The position numbers and the translations under genes are program-made. DNA of 32,078 nucleotides, from contig QANT01006885.1 of NCBI GenBank assembly GCA_003254885.1, positions 1-32,078 on the forward strand, in the 5' to 3' direction. Every line of letters begins with the position of its first letter. Position 1 is the first letter of the stretch. The notes beneath the pieces were generated by a model, which was not told the DNA's origin, ran no database searches, and saw only the letters and a list, made by a program, of their open reading frames with translations. The stretch is from Purshia tridentata. Its lineage: Eukaryota; Streptophyta; Magnoliopsida; Rosales; Rosaceae. This document shows, in pieces, positions 9,794 to 20,880 of this stretch.

Positions 9794-10328
9794 CGATATT
9801 TAGGCAAATGACACTTTCGGTCCTTATACTTTCACAAAATTTCTATTTTAATCTTGTATTTTTTGGCAATATTTGTCATGTACTTTGTATACGATATCAA
9901 TTTAATCCAAATAGTTAACATCGTTTGATTTCTTAGAGGAAAATTCAACATGGAAGCATGTGTTTTGCACATGAGTGGCATTTCAAACATTTTCTTCCAC
10001 TTAGATTCCTAATTAAACCCTTATCCGCCATTTAACATATTAAGCGTTGCGTATCACGTTTAAACTTTTATTTTTTCAAATTGATTGCATTTAATGGTGG
10101 GTTTGGGCTTGCATAGACATCAAGGTGGAATAAGATGTTCAAAATATTACTCACATGTAAAGAATGTTGGATTTTCTACCATTCAAGTATAACAAGGTTA
10201 ACTATTTGGACTTTATTGTTATTGTATTAGAAGTACAGGATTGAAATTTTAAAAATTTAAAGAACATGACTAAAATGGAAATTTCATTAAAGTACAGCAA
10301 CCGAAAGTACCATTTGGCCTAATATTTA
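9794..10328. mobile_element. Non-autonomous Mutator-like MITE, 517 bp
   Basis: The body is 9803-10319. It begins GGCAAATGACACTTTCGGT and ends with an inverted counterpart (ACCGAAAGTACCATTTGGCC). The inverted similarity extends about 80-100 bp into each side with gaps. Flanking 9-mers are cgatattta (9794-9802) and taatattta (10320-10328), seven of nine matching, consistent with an aged 9-bp Mutator target duplication. No transposase frame is present. Confidence 0.75.
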
Positions 10329-11246
10329 TTTAGTTCACAAATGTAGAGGGAGTTTTCATTAAGGGATCTCTAATAGTCACAATGTCCAAGCCATATTGTA
10401 GTTCACCATTTGAGCCGTTTATTTTTATGTTACTATTCAAAAATTCAAGTATCATCTTTGCAAAAAAAATTAGATAAATAAAAATCTATTAAAATATCTA
10501 ATAATTTTGATAAAATAGATAAATGAAAAAAGTGTTTTGGATGAACAGTTAAAATGAAGATTATTTAATCAATAACTAAATAGCTAAGTGATTTAAGATT
10601 TATCTAATTTTTAATAGAAATGACCCTTCAATAAAGTAAATGATATTAATTATAAATATACAAAGCAAAGTGAATCCAATAATAAATTTTTTAAATAAAC
10701 TTTTTATAAGAATTCCTTAACGAAAGTTCCCTCAATTAATGTAATATATCATTTATTCAATATTCATGTATGTACAAGCTTTTTTTTTTTGGCCAGGGCA
10801 TGTATGTACAAGCTTAATCACTTTGTTATGGACATATATGGAGTGGAGAGTGAATTAAGTTGTAATGCTGTCCCTGACAAGGTGAGGTGACGAAAGAGGC
10901 AGAAGAGTCTCTGGTGAGTTTGGGGTTAGGCAACAACGCGTTGGAGGGCGAAACCACGGTTTTCTCGGGCCAGGTGGGTTTGACCAAAGACGCCGAAAAC
11001 CAAAGCCAGCCTTGGAAAGCCCAGCATTATTAACCCCCTCAGCCCATTCACATACCCTGTACTACTGTAACGCCTGTAAAGCTAGGCCACCGTCACACAC
11101 CCTCTCACTCACTCACTCACACAGATACAGCTAGCGAAACACAACAGAAACAGAGACCCTCTTCCTCTCTCTTATCAACATCGCTCTAAAACAGAAGCTT
11201 CCGTTGTTTTCTCCCAAAAACCCCTCCTTTTCAACTTCTCTCTGTG

Positions 11247-11281
<35 letters not shown>

Positions 11282-11325
11282 CTAAAAGCTTGAAGCTTTT
11301 TTTTGGGTTTGTGGGGTTGTTGGGT
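10329..11325. promoter_or_regulatory. Upstream region and 5' UTR of the bHLH gene
   Basis: The left half is AT-rich with no gene. A 17-bp direct repeat (catgtatgtacaagctt) occurs at 10765-10781 and 10799-10815. From about 10880 the sequence becomes GC-richer and then pyrimidine-rich, which fits the promoter and leader of the downstream gene. I see no clear TATA box. Confidence 0.45.
11250..11279. repeat. CT dinucleotide repeat in the bHLH leader
   Basis: About fourteen CT units lie 46 bp upstream of the bHLH start codon, inside the probable 5' UTR. CT tracts (GAGA-type elements) are frequent in plant leaders and can bind BBR/BPC proteins. A regulatory role here is inference. Confidence 0.85.
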
Positions 11326-13016
11326 ATGGCTGAAAATGGTGATGGGTTTGAAGGGGACCACCATTTGGCTGTCACAGAGGGCACTAGCTTCTCCCAGTTA
11401 CTCTTCGCAGCTGATGAGGTTGTGGTGGGTCTTGGTGTCGACGACCTCGACCACCAAGCCTTTAACTTTTCTTCTTCTCCTACTGATCAGAAGCCACCCA
11501 AAATGCTGTGTTTTGGGAACTATCACCAGAACCAGAGCAAGAAATCAGGTGTCACATGCAGCGACTCCTCCAACTCTGTTTATTCAACCAACAACAACAC
11601 TATCAACTCTTTGCCTAAGTCTAACAATGTCAGTGCTCAATCGATACTTATTTTTGCTCTTTTTTTGTTTTGGAGAAAAACCGAACTTTATTTTTTGTTT
11701 ATTTGGCAGAGAAAGCGAAATGGGTTAGCCCAAGAATCGCTACAGTGCTCGAGTACCATTACCAAGACTACGATGGCAACCCAGAGAAGTTGTAAAAGGA
11801 CCAAAACAGAGAGTCCCACATCGACTGGAAACGCAAAGGTCGGTCAGACAATTATTCAACAAGGAATTACATTTGCATGTTATGCTTTCTCTGTTTCTCT
11901 GCCTCACGAATTTTACTTGATTGATTTTTTCTGCGTGATTTCAGAGGAAGGAGAAGCTTGGCGAGCGAATCACGGCACTGCAACAGCTCGTTTCACCCTT
12001 CGGCAAGGTGCATCTGCAAAACCCAACTCAACCCAGTTAGTGTTTAAAATTTTGTTAATGAAATCAAATTAATCTGATAGAACAAGAGAATGAGAACAGA
12101 GCAACTACATTCATTGTGGTCATTAAATTTGGTTTCCTAAAATGAAAATTGACAAGGAAATTACAATTAATAATATGGTTTTTGGAAATTGAAATTGTGC
12201 AGACAGATACTGCATCAGTGCTCCACGAGGCGATGGGATACATCAGGTTCCTGCACGATCAGGTTCAGGTTCTGTGCTCTCCTTACCTGCAATGCCTGCC
12301 TTCATTACCTGTAAGTACGACCAAACCAAACCAACCAAAAACTTGTGTCAGATTTTCTCTTTTTTCCCATTGACAATTTTACTGTTACCACCATCCACGT
12401 CAGTGCACTGACGTGTCCATCGGACCTGGTCTTCATGTGGGTCCCTCCGGAGATGTGACCACACTGACCTTGTGTCTATGAAAACTGAAAAGGGCTTGGT
12501 CAAGGGCTCGAGTCCAAACCATGACTGTGTATATAGAAAATTAGAAATTTGCTGATTAATATTATTAAGATTTCAAATGCTAAATTTTAAACTTTTATTC
12601 TTAATAATTGTACTAGTATATTTGAGTGAAATTGTAATACGTATAGGTAATATGTACTTATGTGGGTCACACACACGTGAGTCTTCACTTGTATTAGAAA
12701 AATAGTCAACTAAATGATCAGTTGATCGAGATGGTATAAATAGTTTTATTCTTTGTAAAACTAAACTTTTGTAAGTCATGGTGAAAAGGGTTTTTCATTT
12801 TTCACTGTGTTGTTTTGGGTTTGAAAATTTTAGGACGGAGATGGAGAAGAAGAAGAACAAAGGAAGGGGTTGAGGAGCAGGGGACTGTGCTTGGTTCCTG
12901 TGGAGTACACAATGCACGTGGCTAACAACAATGGTGCTGATTTCTGGTCACCAGCCATGGCCAACAACAACAACAACAGCAGCAACAATGTCTCATCGTC
13001 AACTACAAAATATTGA
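11326..13016 (+). CDS. bHLH113: Atypical bHLH transcription factor, bHLH113-like, five exons, 261 residues
   Basis: Exons are 11326-11628, 11710-11838, 11945-12007, 12203-12310 and 12834-13016, all joined in phase 0 by GT-AG introns. The HLH region spans about residues 145-190: [18 protein letters not shown], a loop at FGK, then [20 protein letters not shown] and VQVL. The basic region lacks the His and Glu that contact E-boxes (it is preceded by [10 protein letters not shown]), which places it with atypical plant bHLH proteins. After the HLH, LCSPYLQ and a C-terminal [13 protein letters not shown] are also typical of this subgroup. The N-terminus has [11 protein letters not shown]. The protein ends in an Asn-rich tail. 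The ATG at 11326 is the first in frame; the frame remains open upstream through non-ATG codons in the leader. It should act in the nucleus as a dimerising regulator; target genes are unknown. Close orthology to bHLH113 is likely but not proven. Confidence 0.88.
12396..12415. promoter_or_regulatory. Perfect 20-bp palindrome with two TGACGTG/CACGTCA sites, in bHLH intron 4
   Basis: The half-site CACGTCAGTG is followed by its exact reverse complement. Each half contains CACGTCA, the C-box/ACGT core bound by plant bZIP factors. It lies 85 bp inside the longest intron of the bHLH gene. Function is inferred only from the motif. Confidence 0.5.
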
Positions 13017-14161
13017 GTTAATACTGAACCTGCAAGCAAAGTTTGGCTTTTGTACATGGTGGCCTAGTGCCTGCCCGTTTTGGCCATTTGGCCTATAATA
13101 TATGAATGACATGACTGGCTGACTGGCACTGCTATTTTTGAGAAAAGGTGAAAAGGGTGAAAAGAAAAGAGAATACAGGGGAAGGTCAGAAAGGGAGGAG
13201 CAGAGGAATTAAAGTCACGTGCATGCTGGCTGTAGCAGTAGGTGTGTGATGTGAGTGAAAAGGGCCCTTTTTTTTTTGGGTTTTGGTTTTTTAATATTCT
13301 GAAATGGGAAAAGGAGGAGGGGAATACGTGTGGGGTTTTGGGAGGGTTTAGTGTGGCATGGCTTACACATGTAAATTTCCTAGGGTACTTAACCAATTAC
13401 CAATGTCCAATGCATGCCATCTTGACAAGGATCCTACTCATCTTGTGCAGTTTTGTTTTTGGCAGTGAAGCTTGCATTTGAAGAATATATTTGCATACAA
13501 GTTTTTGGAAAGTAAACGTTTTTTTGTTTGCATTGAAGACTTTTTAGTTTTTGTTTTTTGCGAAGTTTTAAGAATTATAACTTTCTAGTAGTGCTTGAAC
13601 TCTCTTCAAACACTATGCGATTATATACATTATAGAGGATCTCGAGAATTATTCAAAGGGTATAGTTTTAAAACTCTAAAAAACAACTAATTATCATTAA
13701 TGTCTTAAATTTTGGCTAATTTGTCAAATTTCTCAATTTGCATGAATTACCCTTTTTTCTTTTTTTGGTATGAAGGGAAGAATTATTGTTTGAGTGAGTC
13801 ATATGGCCGACCCTGAACCGCTTTGAGGTTTTTTTTTTTGGTCAAAAAAAGATCCTCTATTTTTGGATTAAAATCATCACTTAAACCCCTAACAATTCTA
13901 TATCACAAAAATGTTCTTTAACTAACAAATGATATACCAAAAAAAAAAATTTGCTTCAAAATTCCAAATGATGTTTTCTTGGTTGATGGAATAGAGATCA
14001 CATGAACTTTTATCTCCAATTTTTCAACTCCATGAAAAAAAAANAAAAAAAAAAATCCAGTAGAAAAAAAAAAAGACAAAAAACCCAGCCGGAGACCGTT
14101 AAAAAACCCGCTACCACCACCCGCGGATATCAAACAAAGGTCGGTCAATCCTTCACACACA
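13017..14161. other. Intergenic sequence between the bHLH and REV1 genes
   Basis: No gene seen. It begins with the bHLH 3' UTR and becomes AT-rich. An A-rich homopolymer region at 14035-14074 contains an unresolved N at 14044. The part next to 14161 must hold the REV1 promoter. Confidence 0.45.
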
Positions 14162-14169
14162 TATAAATA
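14162..14169 (+). promoter_or_regulatory. Probable TATA box of REV1
   Basis: TATAAATA is placed 107 bp upstream of the REV1 start codon. That would put transcription start near 14195 and leave a leader of about 75 bases. This is inference from spacing and motif. Confidence 0.5.
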
Positions 14170-14268
14170 GGCTTTCAATTTGCCGCTTCATTTGAAAAAA
14201 CGTTGGCACACAAAATCAGAAGCGCTAAAAACGTCAACTGCTTTCCCAACACTCTCTCTCCAAGGAAA

Positions 14269-17200
14269 ATGAGTCTGGATTTGTCTCGCTCTGCAAGTTC
14301 GTCGGGCCAAAGAGCCAAGCGAAGCTCCAATTCCAACTCTTCGAATAACAGTAAGAAGAAGAAGACCAACCAGAAAACCCTAGGCGTTTCTTGGGGCGCC
14401 AATTCCCTCTCTTCCTCTCGCTCCTCCTTCAAAAACTCCCCTTTCTCCGATGTCGGCAGGTACTTCGTTCATGCTCCATTTATTGCCGTAAATTCTTAAT
14501 TACTTTTGAACAATTGACGACCCCATTTTTGTTCTTATTAATTTTTATTCAGTTTTTGGATTTATATAATTTGGTGATTTGGGATTATGTTTTGTTTGTT
14601 TTTATGGACTGCTCGTTGTCAAATTTTGAGTGCAGTTACATGGTAGAGAAGAACAAGAAACTTCACAAACAGTTTGATGCTGAAGCTTCGAGTTCTTCGC
14701 ATAGTGGCTTGAGTTCCGAGAAGAGTATTTTTCGCGGGGTTTCTATATTTGTAGATGGTTACACAGTTCCGAGCAGTCAGGTTTATTTGCTTTTTCATAA
14801 TTGATTGTTCACCTCTATTTGGCTTCTGAGAACTCTCATATGATATAGAAGAATGGAAAAACAGAACCGAACCGAAAATTTCATTTCTAACCAGAATTTG
14901 AATCAATCGCCCATAGAAGGCTTTTTAACATTAATGTGGAATGAAACTAAGTTATAATTTGAGCTTGCTTTTAATTGATTTTCCTCAATGTTCTAGGCAA
15001 CCTAAGAGAGAGGAGTTCCTTCATGTCGGTTTTCCTAGCGTTGTTTATGTTAATCTGTTTCAGGAACTGCGAGGCTACATGTTGAATTGTGGTGGAAGAT
15101 ATGAGAATTACTTTTCGAGAAATCGTGTTACACATATCATCTGCAGTAATCTTGCTAACAGTAAAATAAAAAATCTGAGGTTCGTATTATTCTCCTTACT
15201 TTAAGATAAAAAATCATGAAAACTGATTTCCCCTCCATGCCTTACAGTCCAATAAACTTGATTTAGCATTATTGATCGAAATTCAGGTCTTTCAGTGGAG
15301 GGCTTCCAGTGGTGAAACCCACCTGGGTTTTAGATTCACTTTCTGCTAACAAACTGTTGAGTTGTAAGTTCATGGATTTTTATTTTTTTTCCTTAAAGTT
15401 TTAGTTTGATCTTCTATTGATAGATGCCATTTAGGACTCAACTAAGCATTACTAACTAGTACCAACTACTTGGGGTTGTATCTCGATACATGGCATAGTT
15501 AAAATAAATACAACAGAAACTAGCAGGGTGGGACCGGAATAGGGGCATTTGTTCGAAGGAATAGGTAGAGTAGGACCTTCTAACATGTTTTTCCCCATTG
15601 CTATTGGTCATGCTTTGAAGACTTCTACACACGGTCCTCCTTTTTGGATATTGAAAGGATGACATGAAGTATCATTATCTTAATTGCGAGGGAATTTATT
15701 TTTCTGATTGCAGGGGTTCCTTACCAACTTGACCAGCTTGCTTGTAACCAACCAAGGTTGTCAGCCTTCTTTGCTCCAAAAGTAACCCCGGACTCCAACA
15801 ATGCTTTGAGCGATGCAGCAAATCAATTAAAACATGAAAATGACAATACATTTTTGATGGGATCCAGATTAAAAGGTGCTAATGTATCTGAACTGTGCGG
15901 ATTCACAGAACACAGAAAAGAAATTAGTGGAGAATCTGATAACATGATGTATGAAAATAACAGTGCAGAATCTGGTCAGGAGCCATATGTAGGTAGTGAA
16001 AAATATTGTGAAGTGAGAGTAGCAGAGGTGACTACTTTGGATGCAGAAGATAATTGCAGTGTAAAAAATGAATTTGAATGTAGTACCGACCAACCCTCTG
16101 CTTCAGTTAGCAGCTACTGCTTACCAAGCTCAGAACATGTTGTGTCAAATCAAAGTCATTCAACTCTTGGGGATCCCAATTTTGTGGAAAATTATTTTAA
16201 GGTACTGAACTAGCAAATTAATGCATGCTTTCCCTTGCTATTGCCATATTGTGTCATCTTAGAGAGCTGCTGATGAAAATTTTTAATTCCTTTTGTTATT
16301 AAATTATGTACTTGATTAGCTTTTCTAAATGAATAGCTTCCGTTCTTTTCCCCAGCTTTGTTACTTAGAAGGTTATATACTTTTTTACCGATACTTCAGG
16401 TTTGTCTTGCAGTCCATGACTTATTGGCGTACTTCTTGCATTGCTTCTCTAGAACTTTAGATTTTATTTGGTAATATGCATATCTATTAATTTTTTAGCC
16501 CAATTATGCTTAAATAGTTACTAATTGAAACTCTAAAGGCACCTCTTTTTAAGGGAATCATGTAAATTATGCATATAGTGGGTAGTTGAGTAGTTCTGAC
16601 CTTTTGATTTAGATGGTACTGATGTCTTTGCTTACTGTTTGAGAACCTTCCAATGTTGGGTTATATTGCTATATGTGAATGATTAGTATTTGGCTTTCGT
16701 TTGTTATGTTTAGTTAGTTAAAATACTCACCTGCAGTTTTTGGTAATACCATTTCGGATCTTTGGTTTCTGCAGAGCTCAAGGCTGCATTTCATAGGAAC
16801 CTGGAGAAACCGGTATCGTAAGCGTTTTACCAGTTCAACTAAAGGGTTTAAGTTCATGGAGTCTAATCTTAGTGCTCCTACTAGTTCCCGGAATACTTCC
16901 ATCATACATATTGACATGGTACCCTCCAAATCCAGGGCTCTTAAACCTGAATTATGATTGTTATGTTTTTATACTTTTCTGGTAATTACAGACCTCCCTT
17001 TGGTTAAGACCTCCTTATGTTTTAAAACTTTAACTCTCCTTGGCCATGCTATCTGTTGACATCTCATCATTTTCATCTCCTCCCATATTCCTGTAGATAC
17101 ATTTGTTATCAAATTCATTCTTAAAGCCTTTTCAAATTAAAGCCTCTGTCTTCAGGGCCAAATATTTTCTAGTAACTGACCTGTCGGGGAATGCCATTTT

Positions 17201-20200
17201 GAGTTTGAAAATACAGGTCCCTGTAATTTCATTTAAGCGCAAGGAGGTTGACCTGATTTATCCTTTCGAATGATGGATTCGTTACAGTTGTAAACTTGAT
17301 TGATTTTGGATCAATGTGCAATATGAATATCTTAGATGAGATGAAGTTTCTGTGTAACTAACATAGTGTGATAATGCCAATATGCTGCTGTAGGACTGCT
17401 TTTTTGTGTCTGTGGTCGTCAGGAAACATCCTGAGTTTAAAGATAGGCCTGTAGCTGTATGCCATTCTGATAATCCAAAGGGAACTGCTGAAATTTCATC
17501 TGCAAACTACCCTGCCCGAGATTATGGTTGGTTTTGGTGGCAAGTCTTAATAGTATTGTTCTTTCTTAAACTTTATTTTGTTTTGGCAGGTTATATTCTG
17601 TAAAAAGTTTTCTTTTCTCTTTTTCAGGAGTAAGGGCTGGGATGTTTGTTAGAGGTGCCAAGTCTCTTTGTCCACATCTCATCATTTTTCCATATGATTT
17701 TGAAGCGTATGAGGAGGTAGGTTTATGGAGCATCTCATAACTCATTCCTTCTAAATTTCTCTGACAGGGATAAGAATAATTTTCTCCGCTGTTTCTTATA
17801 TCATTATTTTACCATGTTGAGTGGATACGAGTGAGGCATATGGTCTGTTGTGCAGGTAGCTGATAAATTCTATGACATCTTGCATAAGCACTGTAACAAA
17901 GTACAGGTATGCTTGTGGAAACATGTTCTCAAAGAGTTTTCAGTTGCATTCTCATTAATATTGAAGATGTTGAATGTAGGCAGTAAGCTGTGATGAAGCA
18001 TTTTTAGATGTCACAGACGTGGAAGGGGTAGATCCTGAGCTGTTAGCTTCAAAAATAAGGAAAGAGATCTTTGAGACTACAGGGTGCACCGCAAGTGCTG
18101 GCATAGCAAGAAATATGCTCATGGCTCGCCTTGCCACTAGAACTGCTAAACCAGATGGTCAATGCAACATTCCTCCTGAGAGTGTATGCTCTTTTTTTGT
18201 GTGTGTTCTTTTGTATGTGTCTGTATTGTCGCTTGTTTCATATTTCGAACCAATGTGGATTTTTTTTGGGTTTCATTTAATGCTATAAAAAACTATACTA
18301 CTTATACATCCGGAAAAGAAGTTATTATATTATTAAACCATCAACACTTCAAATGATATTTTGTATGCATATCACTTACACGTCTAATTTTTTTCTCCCT
18401 GATCTCTTTTCCCATTTCATTCCACTTAATATACACTGGGAAAAGGTGATACTAGGCATGTGTGTTGGTTATATGTGGGGTTTCATTTTTTGCACATCAC
18501 CCAGGGAGCCTTTGTTGACTTTTTCATTAGAATTTTATCCTGTTTCTTGGAGACAAATAATAGTCAAGGTATTTTCCCTTTGGAAAAATTTTGTCTCTTT
18601 CATTTGATTTTTTCTCCTTAATGATTTCAGTGGTGATTTTTTTTTTTTGTTGTTTTTATCTCATTTGATGTAGAATATCTAGTGATTCTTGTAGTTTATT
18701 AATGTTTTATCTGCACTCCTACAATGTAGTTCCCTTATTATTTTTTTAAATTTAAATTTGTGAAATCAAGTCTGTGGAATCCTTGTGCTTTTAAAATTCT
18801 GTATCACACACACACACATGTTGGTCACAAGCATATGCATATCGTTCTTTCATTTTTCCATGGATGGAAGTAAGGGTGACTTGTATGCTTTGTGCATATA
18901 AATCCAGAAAATTGACCTTTGTATTTTCTTATCAGGCTTTATTTTGAATTTTAGTGAATTTCAGTTTGTAATGTGGACAACTCCTCAAATGTTTTTGCAT
19001 AGCACTGTACTTACATAGTTCTAGTATAACAGGTGGATGATTATTTACATCAACTTCCAATCAAGGAACTTCCAGGAATAGGGCACGTTTTAGAGGAAAA
19101 GTTGAAGAAGCAAAATGTTTGGACGTGTGGACAGTTGCGTATGATTCCCAAGGTCTTATCTGTTCCTTGATTGTTTTTATGTTCAGGCATTGGAATCGTT
19201 AAGTTATAGCTCGAATTTATGAGGAGTAATTTGCAATATTTAATAAATTTTTTAAGTAAGGAATGGGAATGGGGACAATTGAAGTACAAGAAGTAAAAGG
19301 ACTCCAGAAAGACAAAGGTAAAAGGAAAAGGAAAAGGAAAAGGAGGGGCAACCTGTCATATTTTTTAAGTGGATTAATGATGATTTCAGAATCATTTGCT
19401 TTGCAATATCATGCTTTACAACACTCGCAATTGGTTGTGAGGTTCATGGATCAGCTCAAAGTTCAGATTCTTCTAACTCGTGAAAAAAAAATTTGCAATT
19501 TGATAGTATTTACATGTGGGAATGATCAAGTGTTTTGTATGTTATCTTGGCTAATTCAGGACTCCCTTCAAAAGGACTTTGGAATTAAAACTGGGGAGAT
19601 GTTGTGGAATCATAGTAGGGGCATAGATAATCGGCTGGTTGGGGTGATTCAGGTTTGGCAAAGAACATACCTTCTTTACCTTTGAGATCAACTGCTTACC
19701 TTCTATAGAAGTGCACTGTTCATAGTTCAAGTTTCAAACGATGATAACACTCCTTGTTCTATTCAGCTCTTTAATTTAACATCCGCTTTTTTATTGCGTT
19801 TTATTTACCATCATTTCAGCATTGTATATATATGTCTGTTGTGCAGGAAAGCAAGTCTGTTGGTGCTGAAGTGAATTGGGGTGTGAGGTTCAAGGATCTG
19901 AAAGATGTAGGTGGTCTGATAAACTCGTAATTTTTTTCCTATTAACAGCATTTCTATATATAGGCAGGTCAAGAGTTGATATTTTAAATTGTCTTCAGTG
20001 TCAGTACTTCCTTTCAAATCTCTGCAAGGAGGTTTCTTTACGCTTGCAAGGATGTGGAGTGCAGGGCCGTACCTTTACACTAAAGGTATATTCCCTTTCT
20101 GAATTTTATTCAAATAACTGGGTTGACTTCAGATGTTGAGTTGAGTGGGCTTTGTTTATTATGCCTCTCTCTTTATCTCTTGAAAGGAAATTGTGCCTTG

Positions 20201-20821
20201 GTGATCTTGGGTGATATGAACTAAGGTTGACAATGGTGTGCTCGCTCTATGTGATGTATTGTTATAGATTAAAAAGAGAAGAAAAGACGCAGAGGAGCCA
20301 GTCAAGTACATGGGTTGTGGAGACTGTGAGAACTTGAGCCACTCTGTAACGGTAACACAATATACTCTTTGCACTTTACAAATATACACGTGTAGATAGC
20401 ATGCATGCATGTATGCATGTCTATATACATAATTCTTCTTGTATACTCATAATGTTCTGCTTTTGGGGCCCAAGATCTAAGTTCTATTTTATATTAGGTT
20501 CCAGTTGCTACTGATGATGTGGAAGTGCTTCAGAGAATAACAAAGCAGCTCTTTGGGTCTTTCTCTATCGGTAAAATAACTTTTCACTTTATAAAATATC
20601 TTTGTTTTGTATAAATGGAAGAAATCTATACATGTTGCCCAGTCTTGTAATGAAGCTGAACCACTTCCTAGGAAAGGAAAGTCAACAGAATTTCATGTGC
20701 TGATATTTTGTGTTTGATGTAGGCATCATATTTGGTTGGTCTCTGGATTTTGGTTTTCTAGGATTATAAATTTTTTTGGCAGTTTCTTAAAACAGGATAA
20801 GATAATTTTATTTAGAAAGAG

Positions 20822-20880
<59 letters not shown>

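Noticed and set aside
11131-11384. Minus-strand frames with Arg-Glu repeats opposite the bHLH leader
   Set aside because: The RERERE repeats are just the translated CT microsatellite.
13918-14178. Minus-strand frame with Phe runs upstream of REV1
   Set aside because: It arises from the A-rich homopolymers around the N at 14044.
18184-19032. Search for an extra gene or nested element in the 849-bp REV1 intron 10
   Set aside because: It is T-rich with only short frames and a short CA repeat; I saw no terminal repeats or conserved protein.
19263-19685. 140-codon plus-strand frame inside REV1, with KRKRKRKR
   Set aside because: It covers intron 11 and exon 12 of REV1; the in-frame part is an intron with an A/G-rich run, and exon 12 is read in another frame.
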